Positions 1 through 7,656 of a stretch of DNA of 21,547 bases are shown in pieces (within the stretch, counting starts at the first letter, position 1; every line of letters begins with the position of its first letter). Position numbers and translations under genes: made by a program. Origin of the DNA: a virus; IMG/VR virus record IMGVR_UViG_3300046001_004348, positions 1-21,547 of that record; one strand, 5' to 3'. The notes under the pieces were generated by a model. It did no database searches. It was not told the origin of the DNA and saw only the letters and a list, made by a program, of their open reading frames with translations.

Positions 1-2
1 GA

Positions 3-386
3 GATGGCAATAGAAAAGTTTTCTTTGTACACGGTGGAACTGATACGACTGACCGTGAAGAAATTAGAAGAATTATGGAGATTGAAAACGATGCAATTGT
101 AGTGGCTTCTTATGGTACTTTTAGCACAGGTATCAATATTAGAAATTTACATAACATCATATTTGCAATGCCAACTAAATCTTCAATTAGGACGTTACAG
201 AGTATTGGTAGAGGCCTTAGGCAAAGTGAAGGCAAAGAGATAGCAACTCTTTACGATATTGCCGATGACCTCAGATATAAAAAACATATGAACTATACCT
301 TAAAACATTTCGTGGAAAGAACTAAGATATATAATGATGAGCAGTTCCCTTTCAAAATATACAAGATTGGATTAAAAAATGCTTGA
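3..386 (+). CDS. uvsW: UvsW-like DNA/RNA helicase, C-terminal part (5' truncated by window)
   Basis: The reading frame is open from base 3 and enters from outside the window, so only about the last 127 residues are present. They contain the end of a superfamily 2 helicase RecA-like domain 2: a motif V-like stretch (VASYGTFSTGINIRN) and an arginine-finger motif VI (QSIGRGLRQ). In T4, UvsW is an ATP-dependent helicase that unwinds R-loops, regresses forks and migrates branched recombination intermediates, shutting off RNA-primed origin use late in infection. The gene lies upstream of 55-47-46, as expected for a T4-like recombination block, and its stop overlaps the next start by 8 bp. A general SF2 helicase is the alternative, but the motif spelling and context favour UvsW. 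Confidence 0.88.
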   Translation, partial: DGNRKVFFVHGGTDTTDREEIRRIMEIENDAIVVASYGTFSTGINIRNLHNIIFAMPTKSSIRTLQSIGRGLRQSEGKEIATLYDIADDLRYKKHMNYTLKHFVERTKIYNDEQFPFKIYKIGLKNA

Positions 387-768
387 ACATAAAACACAAG
401 TAATAAAATTACAGAATGGGGAAGATTTGATTGCCAATGTTTCTATTGATGGATTAAACCATTACATACTGGATCAGCCAATGGCTTTCTCTGTTGATTT
501 CCGTGGAATAGATGCTGGTTTGGTTATGAGACAATGGCTTCCAATACAATTAATTAAAAATAATCAATTACAGGTACACACCAAAGATATACTGACAATG
601 GCAGAACCAAATGAAGAATTTGTGGACTACTATGTGTATACTGTGGAAAAGATTAAGAATGTTTTAAGTGCCAAAGAACTGGCAAAAGAAATGACTGATG
701 AAGAATTACAACTAGCAATTAATGATTTCCAGGATATACAATATGATGGTACAGGTGTATTACATTAA
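379..768 (+). CDS. Conserved phage hypothetical protein, possibly Sm-like fold
   Basis: A 129-residue acidic protein whose ATG lies inside the last codons of uvsW, suggesting translational coupling. The N-terminal segment (TQVIKLQNGEDLIANVS) has the shape of an Sm/LSm-type strand-turn-strand opening, with alternating hydrophobics and a central NGE. A second beta-rich stretch follows, then a helical, Glu-rich C-terminus (KELAKEMTDEELQLAIND). I see no signal peptide, membrane segment or catalytic motif. The Sm-like idea rests on pattern only. I recall similar small ORFs beside uvsW in marine T4-like phages, but I cannot assign a function. Confidence 0.7.
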   Translation: MLEHKTQVIKLQNGEDLIANVSIDGLNHYILDQPMAFSVDFRGIDAGLVMRQWLPIQLIKNNQLQVHTKDILTMAEPNEEFVDYYVYTVEKIKNVLSAKELAKEMTDEELQLAINDFQDIQYDGTGVLH

Positions 769-839
769 TAATCTCAAAACAGGACATACTCGACTTTACT
801 CTCTTGTCAAGCGTTTGTCAATAACTTTAGGTGGTAAAC

Positions 840-1376
840 ATGGCTTCTAAACCAAAACAATATGTAAACAATGCAGATTTCTTAGCTGCACTCATTGATT
901 ATAAAGAGAGATGTAAGGCTGCTAAAGCAGATAAAAAACCACCTCCAGCGATTCCTAATTACATAGGTGAGTGTTTTATGAAGATAGCAGAGGGACTATC
1001 ACACAAACCCAACTTTATCAACTATACCTATCGTGATGAAATGATGTCTGATGGTATCGAGAACTGCCTGATGTATTTTGATAACTTTGATCCAGAGAAA
1101 TCTAAGAATCCATTTGCCTATTTTACACAGATAATTTACTTTGCCTTTCTTAGAAGGATTGGTAAAGAGAAGAAACAACAGTATGTTAAGTATAAAGCCA
1201 CAGAACAATATGGCATACTTGATGAGTTTGAAATGATGGAGTTTGAAGATGGTACTACCAAACAGTTTGAACTATATGATAATATTAGTGTATTCATTGA
1301 AACATATGAAACGGCAAACAAGAAGAAAAAAGAAATAAAGAAACCAAAAGGGCTTGAAAACTTCTTAGGAGAGTGA
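840..1376 (+). CDS. 55: gp55-like late-promoter sigma factor
   Basis: A 178-residue protein close to the 185 residues of T4 gp55, the highly diverged sigma-70 family factor that directs host RNA polymerase to TATAAATA late promoters. The central part (YFDNFDPEKSKNPFAYF, then TQIIYFAFLRRI) matches sigma region 2, which binds the core coiled coil and the -10 box. The C-terminus (KGLENFLGE) is a hydrophobic/acidic tail of the type gp55 uses to dock on the gp45 clamp. The GTG at 831 is in frame, but the ATG at 840 follows an AGGTGG Shine-Dalgarno at 5-bp spacing, so 840 is preferred. The next gene, 47, and the late box at 10297 fit this role. Confidence 0.93.
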   Translation: MASKPKQYVNNADFLAALIDYKERCKAAKADKKPPPAIPNYIGECFMKIAEGLSHKPNFINYTYRDEMMSDGIENCLMYFDNFDPEKSKNPFAYFTQIIYFAFLRRIGKEKKQQYVKYKATEQYGILDEFEMMEFEDGTTKQFELYDNISVFIETYETANKKKKEIKKPKGLENFLGE

Positions 1377-1382
1377 TATAAT
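1354..1382 (+). promoter_or_regulatory. Sigma-70 promoter inside the end of gene 55, driving gene 47
   Basis: TTGAAA (1354-1359), a 17-bp spacer and TATAAT (1377-1382). The hexamers and spacing are near consensus. The predicted start point falls at or next to the ATG of gene 47 (1389), so an mRNA from here would be almost leaderless. The -35 box lies in the coding sequence of the gp55 C-terminal tail. Confidence 0.55.
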
Positions 1383-1388
1383 AGTATT

Positions 1389-2471
1389 ATGAAAATAGCG
1401 ATTATAACAGACCAACACTTTGGAGCAAGGAATGACTCACCTCATTTCTTGGATTATTATGAAAAGTTTTATAGAGATACTTTCTTCCCATGCCTTGACA
1501 ATAATGGCATTACTACTGTTCTTATACTCGGTGATACGTTTGACCGTAGGAAATACATAAACTTCTACAGTCTTAAACGTGCCAAAGAAATGTTTTTTGA
1601 TGAGTTATCCAAAAGAAACCTTACAGTTTATATGTTGGCTGGCAATCATGATACCTATTTTAAAAATACTAATGATGTAAACTCTGTAGACCTTCTACTT
1701 AATGAGTATGAAAACATCCATGTTATAGATTCACCACAGACAATACACTTAAATTATGGTGAGGTTGGTTCTGATATATTGATGATGCCTTGGATTTGTG
1801 CTGAGAATTATGATGAGAGTATGTTGGAACTTAAAAACAATTCGGCTGCTCTATGTATGGGACACTTTGAGATTGCTGGGTTTACCATGCACCGTGGTAT
1901 GACATCTGATGGAGGATTGAATCGTGAAATTTTTAGGAAATTTGATATGGTCTTTTCTGGCCACTTTCATCATCGCTCTACTTCAGACAATATTTCTTAC
2001 CTTGGCAATCCTTATGAGCTCACGTGGCAAGATTACAACGACACTAGGGGTTTTCACCTTTTTGATTTGTCTACTCGTACTTTGGAGTTCATCCCGAATC
2101 CCAACGTAATGTATCACCGTATTGTGTATGATGATAAGGCAGAATCTATTACAGAAATCACCAACAAAGATTTGACCAAGTATACCAATACCTATGTTAA
2201 GGTAGTGGTCGTGAATAAAACCAATCCTTATCTGTTTGACAAGTTTATGGCTTCATTATACAATATTAATCCAATCGATATTACCATTGCCGAGGACTTT
2301 ATTGACTTGACAACAGGCGTAGAAGATGATATGATAGACCAAGCTGAAGATACTATGACGATTATAGAGAAGTTTGTCGATGGTATCTCAGAGGAATCTA
2401 TTGATAATAACAAGCTAAAAACAGTAATGCGTGAATTATATGTTGAGGCATTGAACCAAGAACAAGCATGA
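1389..2471 (+). CDS. 47: gp47-like recombination endonuclease, SbcD/Mre11 subunit
   Basis: A 360-residue calcineurin-like metallophosphoesterase (T4 gp47 is 339). The catalytic motifs are in order: D8/H10 (TDQHFG), GDTFD (48-52), GNHD (85-88), GHFE, and GHFHH near residue 195, which together bind two metal ions. With gp46 it forms the SbcCD/Rad50-Mre11-type complex that resects double-strand ends for recombination-dependent replication and helps degrade host DNA. The start is fixed by the conserved opening MKIAIITDQH. The nearest purine-rich SD (AGGAGAG at 1367) is about 15 bp away, too far for normal use, and a TATAAT box ends 6 bp upstream. The stop overlaps the gene 46 start as ATGA. Confidence 0.95.
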   Translation: MKIAIITDQHFGARNDSPHFLDYYEKFYRDTFFPCLDNNGITTVLILGDTFDRRKYINFYSLKRAKEMFFDELSKRNLTVYMLAGNHDTYFKNTNDVNSVDLLLNEYENIHVIDSPQTIHLNYGEVGSDILMMPWICAENYDESMLELKNNSAALCMGHFEIAGFTMHRGMTSDGGLNREIFRKFDMVFSGHFHHRSTSDNISYLGNPYELTWQDYNDTRGFHLFDLSTRTLEFIPNPNVMYHRIVYDDKAESITEITNKDLTKYTNTYVKVVVVNKTNPYLFDKFMASLYNINPIDITIAEDFIDLTTGVEDDMIDQAEDTMTIIEKFVDGISEESIDNNKLKTVMRELYVEALNQEQA

Positions 2472-4180
2472 TTATATTTGAAAAGTTAAGGTGGAAGAAT
2501 ATTCTTTCCACAGGTAACTCATTTACGGAATTAAATCTAACTAAATCACCAAACACACTTGTTATAGGTAATAACGGTGCCGGTAAATCCACTATGTTGG
2601 ATGCCTTATGTTTTGGTTTGTTTGGAAAGCCATTTCGTAAAATCAATAAACCCAATCTATTAAACTCTATCAACCAACAACAAGGTGTAGTTGAGGTTGA
2701 GTTTTCTATTGGTCAAAAGAAGTATAAGATTATTCGTGGTATTAAACCAAACACATTTGAAGTATATTGTAATAACCAGTTAGTGGACCAAGATGCGAAA
2801 GCTAAAGACTACCAAGACCACCTAGAGAAATTCATTCTCAAAATAAACTATAAGTCTTTTACGCAAGTAGTCATCTTGGGATCCGCCTCATTTGTTCCGT
2901 TCATGCAGCTGTCGCCTGGTGACCGAAGAGCAATCATTGAGGACTTATTAGACATTCAAATTTTCTCCTCAATGAATGGCATTGTTAAAGACAAAATGTC
3001 TATCATTAAAGATGGAACATTGAAGAACAAGTATGCCATGGACTTGGCATCTGAGAAGATACTATTACAGAAACAGAATATAGAGGAACACAAGAAGCAC
3101 AATCAATCGGAGATAGAAAAGAAGAAGAAAGATGTGGCAGATAGTGTAGACCAAATCTTTACCTTACAGAAAGATATTGGATTAATCCAAAAACATATTG
3201 ATGTGTTACAAAGTAAAATTGCCGATAAACTGGCAGTAGAGGCTAAGAGTTCCAAGTTACTACAATTAGAATCTAAACTAGAATCTAGAATTAAAAAAAT
3301 TGATAAAGAGGTGTCTTTCTATGAGCAAAACGATAACTGTCCCACCTGTAAACAAGGAATTGAAGAATCATTTAGACAGGAACAAGTGGTTACTTTGGGC
3401 TCAACTAAGCTGGAGGTCGACAAAGGACTTACAGAATTATCAGTTCAGATTGCTACTACTAATAAAAGATTCGAAGATATACAAAGCAGCCTAAAACATA
3501 TTACGGCACATAGTAATGAGATTGTAAAACATAATTCCACGGTGTCTGCCATCAACCAATATGTTACTAAGATGCAGAAAGAAATTGAGGAGTTATCTAA
3601 TCGCAAAGATAACTTAGAAGAAGAAAATACAAAACTAGTTGAGTTGAAGGCTGAGTTGTCCGCTTTGATTAAACACCAAGAAGGACTTTCTATTGAGAAA
3701 CAATATTTGGAGTTTGCTGGTAACCTTTTAAAAGATACTGGTATTAAAACAAAGATTATCAAGCAGTATTTGCCAATCATGAATAAACTGATTAACAAAT
3801 ACCTAACAGCAATGGACTTCTTTGTGAATTTCAACATTGATGAGAATTTTGAGGAGTCTATTAAGTCCAGACACCGTGATGATTTTAGTTATGCCAATTT
3901 CTCTGAAGGTGAAAAGATGAGAATTGATTTGGCATTACTATTTACTTGGCGCCAAATTGCCAAGATGAAGAATTCAACTAATACTAACCTATTAATATTA
4001 GATGAAGTGTTTGATTCGAGCTTAGATACTGTAGGTACAGATGAATTTTTGAAGTTGTTATATGAAATGGATAAGGACACTAATGTGTTTGTTATCAGTC
4101 ATAAAGGTGACCAACTGTTTGATAAGTTTAGGTCAGTAATTAAGTTTAAGAAAGTTAATAATTTTAGTCAGGTAGAATGA
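2468..4180 (+). CDS. 46: gp46-like recombination ATPase, SbcC/Rad50 subunit
   Basis: A 570-residue SMC-like ATPase (T4 gp46 is 560). The N-terminal half-domain has Walker A GNNGAGKST at 34-42. Two long coiled-coil arms (roughly 180-290 and 310-410) flank a zinc-hook CPTC at 291-294. The C-terminal half-domain has the ABC signature FSEGEKMRI near 478-487, Walker B LLILDEVFD near 508-516 and a D-loop. It partners gp47 in end resection at the membrane-associated recombination complex. It is translationally coupled to 47 (ATGA) and to the deformylase downstream (its TGA lies inside ATGATGA). All key residues are intact. Confidence 0.95.
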   Translation: MIIFEKLRWKNILSTGNSFTELNLTKSPNTLVIGNNGAGKSTMLDALCFGLFGKPFRKINKPNLLNSINQQQGVVEVEFSIGQKKYKIIRGIKPNTFEVYCNNQLVDQDAKAKDYQDHLEKFILKINYKSFTQVVILGSASFVPFMQLSPGDRRAIIEDLLDIQIFSSMNGIVKDKMSIIKDGTLKNKYAMDLASEKILLQKQNIEEHKKHNQSEIEKKKKDVADSVDQIFTLQKDIGLIQKHIDVLQSKIADKLAVEAKSSKLLQLESKLESRIKKIDKEVSFYEQNDNCPTCKQGIEESFRQEQVVTLGSTKLEVDKGLTELSVQIATTNKRFEDIQSSLKHITAHSNEIVKHNSTVSAINQYVTKMQKEIEELSNRKDNLEEENTKLVELKAELSALIKHQEGLSIEKQYLEFAGNLLKDTGIKTKIIKQYLPIMNKLINKYLTAMDFFVNFNIDENFEESIKSRHRDDFSYANFSEGEKMRIDLALLFTWRQIAKMKNSTNTNLLILDEVFDSSLDTVGTDEFLKLLYEMDKDTNVFVISHKGDQLFDKFRSVIKFKKVNNFSQVE

Positions 4181-4755
4181 TGAGTGATGATATTATAAGA
4201 TTTAATACGGAAGATGCCGTAAAAACTGGAATCGTAACACCACAACAAGCCAAAGTATTTAAATTGGTTTCTGAGGACCATCCAATTTTAAAAGAAGTAT
4301 TACCAGAATTTAACTTTGATAATCCTCCTGTTAATCCAAATGAGTTCGCTTCTACGTTAGTGGAAACTTGTAAGTTACATCGAGGTTTTGGATTATCTGC
4401 CAATCAATGTGGATTTAAACATCGAGTATTTGTAATGGGTGCAGAAGAAAACTATGTGGCATTTTATAATCCAAGAATAGTATCATATGATGGTGAAGTC
4501 CATTTAGCGGAAGGATGTTTATCTTTTCCTTTTCTAGGATTACATATTACTAGAGCTGCAATCATTGATGTTGAGTATCAAGATTTTAATGGAATCTTTA
4601 GAGAGTCTAAGTTTTCTGGTATATCTGCTCGTTGTTTTCAACATGAGCTTGACCACATGAATGGAATAGTGTATACTCAAATAGCGAAACCAATGGCATT
4701 ACAAACTGGTATGAAGAAACGTAACAAACTAATGAAGAAATTAAAACTCATATAA
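4177..4755 (+). CDS. def: Peptide deformylase
   Basis: A 192-residue Fe/Zn-dependent amidase that removes the formyl group from nascent N-terminal Met. All three family motifs are present: GFGLSANQ (about 70-77, motif 1), EGCLS (112-116, metal ligand Cys114) and HELDH (156-160, two His ligands and catalytic Glu157). About 30 residues precede the usual DPxL-type opening (here DHPIL), and a Lys-rich tail ends the protein. ATG codons at 4177 and 4180 are both in frame, the second with better spacing from AGG at 4170. Phage deformylases are known from marine T4-like phages, where they are thought to keep up with rapid virion or photosystem protein synthesis. An initiator-like tRNA lies at 12916. 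Confidence 0.95.
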   Translation: MMSDDIIRFNTEDAVKTGIVTPQQAKVFKLVSEDHPILKEVLPEFNFDNPPVNPNEFASTLVETCKLHRGFGLSANQCGFKHRVFVMGAEENYVAFYNPRIVSYDGEVHLAEGCLSFPFLGLHITRAAIIDVEYQDFNGIFRESKFSGISARCFQHELDHMNGIVYTQIAKPMALQTGMKKRNKLMKKLKLI

Positions 4756-6020
4756 TGGCAACTCCTATTGAATTTGTAGAAGAACAATGGCAAACTTGGA
4801 TTGAAAAGAATCCTCTTGGCACCTATGAACATATTGACCAAGAAAAACTAGTTGATGTTCTCACCAAAGATTTAACGTATGCTTCTGGTATGGATGTGAA
4901 AGAATATACATTGTACCAAAAGTGGTGTGAAATTAAAGAAAGATATCCCGTAGAAAATGTATCAACTCTATGGGGCCAAGATGTTCAAATGGTATATCCA
5001 GAACAAGAAAAACTTATTAATCAAGTTAAGTCTAATTTCTGGATGCCTAAAGAGCCTGATGATTATGCCAATTTAAAACCTGTTATGAAATTACATAATG
5101 GTGAGTTGGCTGAAACATGGAATGCCATTAGGACATTCACATCAACAATGAAGAATAACTCCAACATTGGCCGTAATCTATTCTATACAATTGAAGATGA
5201 GATTACAGGTAAATATCTTGGTGTACTTTGTATATCATCCGACTTCTTGGATTTAACTCCAAGAGACAATGCAATTGGTTGGTCAAGAGATATTAAGACT
5301 TCACAAGGCATGATTAATCATACTGCCATTGGGTCCACGATTGTTCCTTTACAGCCTCTTGGTTATAATTATATGGGTGGAAAGTTATTGGCATTGTTAT
5401 GTCTTGCCGATACAGTTCAGAACGATTGGAAAGAAAGATATGGAGATGTCTTGGTCGGAGTTACAACTACTTCTCTTTATGGCAATACTAAGTCTAATGG
5501 TCTTTCTCAATATGATGGACTAGAACATTGGAATAAAATGGGATTCTCCTCTGGTTCCGTGGCATTTGAACCATCTAGAGCAACTAAGAGAATGATATTT
5601 GATTGGTTAAAAGAGAATCATACTAAAAAATATTTTGAGTGGTGGGAAGCTAAGAACAAACAAGGACTGCCATTAAAACGTGACCATAAGAATAGGTCAT
5701 TACACTTTGCTTATCCCAAGCTTGGTATAGCAAAAGAATTAACCAGAACAGAACATCAAAGAGGAATCTATTTCTCTCCTCTTTATGACAACACCAGTGA
5801 ATATCTACGCAAAGAGATTGGTGATGATAAACTAGTAAAGTCATTCGATACTAGTTTGGAAGCCTTGACGAATATTTGGAAAACCAAATATGCTAAAGGT
5901 CGTATATCAATGTTGAAGAAAAAGAATACTGTTTCGTATGAAGCCTTATTCTATGATGACTTGATAAAAATGTCTTGGGAAGAAACCAAGGCAAAATATC
6001 TGACACAAGTTGGCAGATAA
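4755..6020 (+). CDS. DruA/DUF4338-like protein of unknown role
   Basis: A 421-residue soluble protein, start overlapping the deformylase stop by one base. Residues about 140-275 follow the layout I know from DUF4338/DruA: a beta pair ending in YLGVL, then RDNAIGWS, a small-residue segment with IVP, a helix (GGKLLALLCLADTV), DWKERYGD, a strand with TTTSLYG, and an aromatic W-x-x-MGFSSGS turn. DruA is a component of the Druantia anti-phage system, with unknown chemistry. Here the gene sits among replication genes, so it is more likely a phage-function homologue than a defence system. The C-terminal third (about 300-421) is Lys/Arg-rich and may bind nucleic acid. Family assignment is from pattern memory only. 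Confidence 0.6.
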   Translation: MATPIEFVEEQWQTWIEKNPLGTYEHIDQEKLVDVLTKDLTYASGMDVKEYTLYQKWCEIKERYPVENVSTLWGQDVQMVYPEQEKLINQVKSNFWMPKEPDDYANLKPVMKLHNGELAETWNAIRTFTSTMKNNSNIGRNLFYTIEDEITGKYLGVLCISSDFLDLTPRDNAIGWSRDIKTSQGMINHTAIGSTIVPLQPLGYNYMGGKLLALLCLADTVQNDWKERYGDVLVGVTTTSLYGNTKSNGLSQYDGLEHWNKMGFSSGSVAFEPSRATKRMIFDWLKENHTKKYFEWWEAKNKQGLPLKRDHKNRSLHFAYPKLGIAKELTRTEHQRGIYFSPLYDNTSEYLRKEIGDDKLVKSFDTSLEALTNIWKTKYAKGRISMLKKKNTVSYEALFYDDLIKMSWEETKAKYLTQVGR

Positions 6021-6023
6021 TCA

Positions 6024-6071
6024 AGTATACCACAGGTATGCTTGACAATCATACATATATAATGTTATGAT
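6024..6071 (+). promoter_or_regulatory. Sigma-70 promoter with upstream 11-bp element, driving the HTH gene
   Basis: TTGACA (6042-6047), an 18-bp spacer and TATGAT (6066-6071). Seven bases upstream of the -35 box is AGTATACCACA (6024-6034). The same 11-mer sits at exactly the same distance from the -35 box of the promoter at 12361. A second TATAAT (6058-6063) lies within the spacer, in both copies. Confidence 0.7.
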
Positions 6072-6124
6072 GTTACTACTCGTGAATTGCGAGGATTTTT
6101 TAAATTATGAACAAGGAGTTCTAT

Positions 6125-6406
6125 ATGAAGTTATCAGCAAAAGAGAAGATTGCCAAGTACTTGGCGACTAATGAAACCCGTGGTTTGACAGTTAGTCAAG
6201 CTCGTGCTCGTTTTGGCATTCAAAACGTTTCTGCTCGCATCGAAGAATTGCGTAAAGAAGGTCATGTAATTTATACAAATACAAAGACCCGTGCTGACGG
6301 CACTCGGTTTCATTTGTATCGTATGGGTAAGCCAACTAAAGCATTAGTTCGTGCTGCCATTGCTGCCGGTTTTAACTTTAACCAACCTCACTCTGAAGTT
6401 GCTTAA
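6125..6406 (+). CDS. Small helix-turn-helix/winged-helix DNA-binding protein
   Basis: A 93-residue basic protein. The first ~65 residues read as a winged helix: helix (AKEKIAKYLATN), HTH (LTVSQARARFGIQNVSARIEELRKE, given here as the region 19-43) and a wing (HVIYTNTKTRADGTRFHLYRMG). A GxP-containing tail and an Ala-rich helix follow. The ATG at 6107 is in frame, but AAGGAG at 6113-6118 gives ideal 6-bp spacing to the ATG at 6125, so 6125 is the start. The gene is monocistronic: its own promoter upstream and a strong terminator right behind it. This layout suggests an abundantly expressed phage regulator or nucleoid-type protein. Similar short proteins are common in marine T4-like phages. Its target is unknown. 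Confidence 0.85.
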   Translation: MKLSAKEKIAKYLATNETRGLTVSQARARFGIQNVSARIEELRKEGHVIYTNTKTRADGTRFHLYRMGKPTKALVRAAIAAGFNFNQPHSEVA

Positions 6407-6421
6407 GTTGTAATGCTACAT

Positions 6422-6457
6422 AGGGAGTTCGCTGGGAAGCGATACTCCCTTTTTTTA
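6422..6457 (+). terminator. Intrinsic terminator after the HTH gene
   Basis: AGGGAGT (6422-6428) pairs with ACTCCCT (6444-6450). An inner CGCT/AGCG pair closes a GGGA tetraloop. The stem runs straight into a T-tract (6450-6457). Confidence 0.9.
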
Positions 6458-6464
6458 TTTTTTA

Positions 6465-6470
6465 TATAAT
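6465..6470 (+). promoter_or_regulatory. TATAAT -10 box directly upstream of the glycosyltransferase gene
   Basis: A perfect TATAAT followed by GGACT, the same context as the -10 box at 10863. No good -35 hexamer lies 16-18 bp upstream, because that position is inside the terminator stem. The box ends 8 bp before the ATG at 6479, so any transcript would be close to leaderless. It is a weak call without a -35 box. Confidence 0.35.
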
Positions 6471-6478
6471 GGACTAAA

Positions 6479-7297
6479 ATGGAAATCTCAATCTCAAAAG
6501 AAGAATTACAAAAGAAAAGCCTATTTGTAGCCACACCAATGTATGGTGGTATGAATCACGGCCTATACATGAAAGCCTGTTTAGATTTACAAGGCGTATG
6601 TATGCAGTACAATATTCCAGTCAAATTCTCATTCTTATTTAATGAGTCCCTAATTACCAGAGCAAGAAATTATCTTGTTGATGAGTTCATTCATAGGTCT
6701 GAATGTTCACATTTGTTGTTTATTGATTCAGATATTAATTTTGGTCCACAAGATGTGTTAGCTTTATTAGCTTTAGACAAAGATGTTATTGGTGGTCCTT
6801 ATCCGAAGAAAGCAATTAAATGGAAATCAGTAGCAACAGCATTAAGAAAGAATCCAGAAATTGAACCAAATATGTTAGAGAAAGTTACTGGTGATTATGT
6901 GTTTAATCCAGTTAAAGGTACAGCACAATTTTCTGTAACAGATCCGTTGAAAGTGATGGAGATTGGAACAGGATTCATGTTGGTAAAGCGTGAAGTATTT
7001 GCTAAAATGGAACAAGAGTATCCGTCTATTCGTTACAAACCAGACCATGTAGGTCAAGCACACTTTGATGGCAGTCGTTATATTCATGCCTTCTTTGATA
7101 CAGTCATTGATACTAAAGATTCTATCACAGGTGGTGGTTCCGACCGTTATCTATCAGAAGATTATATGTTCTGTCAAATGTGGCGTAAGATGGGTGGAGA
7201 TATCTGGTTGTGTCCTTGGATGAAAACAGAGCACATTGGTACATATCATTTCAAAGGAGATATGGCTGCTGTTGCTAATTTTGTCGGAGAAATGTAA
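6479..7297 (+). CDS. GT-A fold glycosyltransferase-like protein
   Basis: A 272-residue cytoplasmic protein. The N-terminal strand KSLFVATPMYGG, the segment SLITRARNYLVDEF and the DxD-type motif LFIDSDINF (about residues 78-86) are those of a GT-A sugar-nucleotide-binding domain. A second conserved part (EIGTGFMLVKREVF, later GGGSDRYLSEDYMFCQMWRKMGGDIW) supplies the acceptor side and the ED pair typical of this group. It could glucosylate DNA, a virion protein or host surface sugars; the substrate cannot be read from the sequence. No Shine-Dalgarno precedes the ATG. The stop overlaps the next start by one base. Confidence 0.8.
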   Translation: MEISISKEELQKKSLFVATPMYGGMNHGLYMKACLDLQGVCMQYNIPVKFSFLFNESLITRARNYLVDEFIHRSECSHLLFIDSDINFGPQDVLALLALDKDVIGGPYPKKAIKWKSVATALRKNPEIEPNMLEKVTGDYVFNPVKGTAQFSVTDPLKVMEIGTGFMLVKREVFAKMEQEYPSIRYKPDHVGQAHFDGSRYIHAFFDTVIDTKDSITGGGSDRYLSEDYMFCQMWRKMGGDIWLCPWMKTEHIGTYHFKGDMAAVANFVGEM

Positions 7298-7656
7298 TGA
7301 AATATGAGGATTTTATAAAGGAATCACAGACTGCCACAACAGGTGGTCGTAAGTTTGATGGTAACAAACTAGAATATGGTTTGTTACCGCCATTAGCATT
7401 AAAGGCAACAGTAGATATACTTACCTTTGGTGCTCAGAAGTATGAACGGGATAATTGGAAATATGTTCCTGATTCCAAGCGTAGGTATTTTGATGCCGCA
7501 CAACGGCATTTATGGGCTTGGAAAGAAGGAGAACAGAATGACCAAGAAACCGGTAAGAATCACTTGGCACATGCGCTGTGCTGCTTGATGTTTTTGTATG
7601 AACATGATATAATGTATTCTTTAAATAATGGAGAAGTAAATGAAACTATCAAATGA
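7297..7656 (+). CDS. dATP/dGTP diphosphohydrolase-like protein (MazG-related family)
   Basis: A 119-residue all-alpha protein. It matches the pattern I know for the phage family called dATP/dGTP diphosphohydrolase N-terminal domain (formerly DUF5664): GRKFDGNKLEYGLLPPLAL, a helix with LTFGAQKYERDNW, then RYFDAAQRHLWAWKEGE and a metal-binding-type helix ending HLAHALCCLMFLYEHD. Relatives in phages with modified genomes cut dNTPs to dNMPs. Here it would adjust nucleotide pools near the replisome. The gene overlaps the start of the clamp gene by 17 bp, and the clamp gene's promoter and SD lie within it. The activity is inferred from family pattern, not shown. Confidence 0.7.
   Translation: MKYEDFIKESQTATTGGRKFDGNKLEYGLLPPLALKATVDILTFGAQKYERDNWKYVPDSKRRYFDAAQRHLWAWKEGEQNDQETGKNHLAHALCCLMFLYEHDIMYSLNNGEVNETIK
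7585..7613 (+). promoter_or_regulatory. Sigma-70 promoter for gene 45, inside the preceding gene
   Basis: TTGATG (7585-7590), a 17-bp spacer and TATAAT (7608-7613), 26 bp before the clamp ATG. A GGAG Shine-Dalgarno follows at 7629-7632. It would allow extra clamp synthesis independent of upstream read-through. Confidence 0.55.

Noticed and set aside
4755-6020. A complete Druantia defence system
   Set aside because: Only a DruA-like protein is seen; no DruB-E proteins or large helicase, and the neighbours are phage core genes.
6107-6124. Start of the HTH gene at 6107
   Set aside because: This would place the perfect AAGGAG site inside the gene; the ATG at 6125 uses that site at 6-bp spacing.
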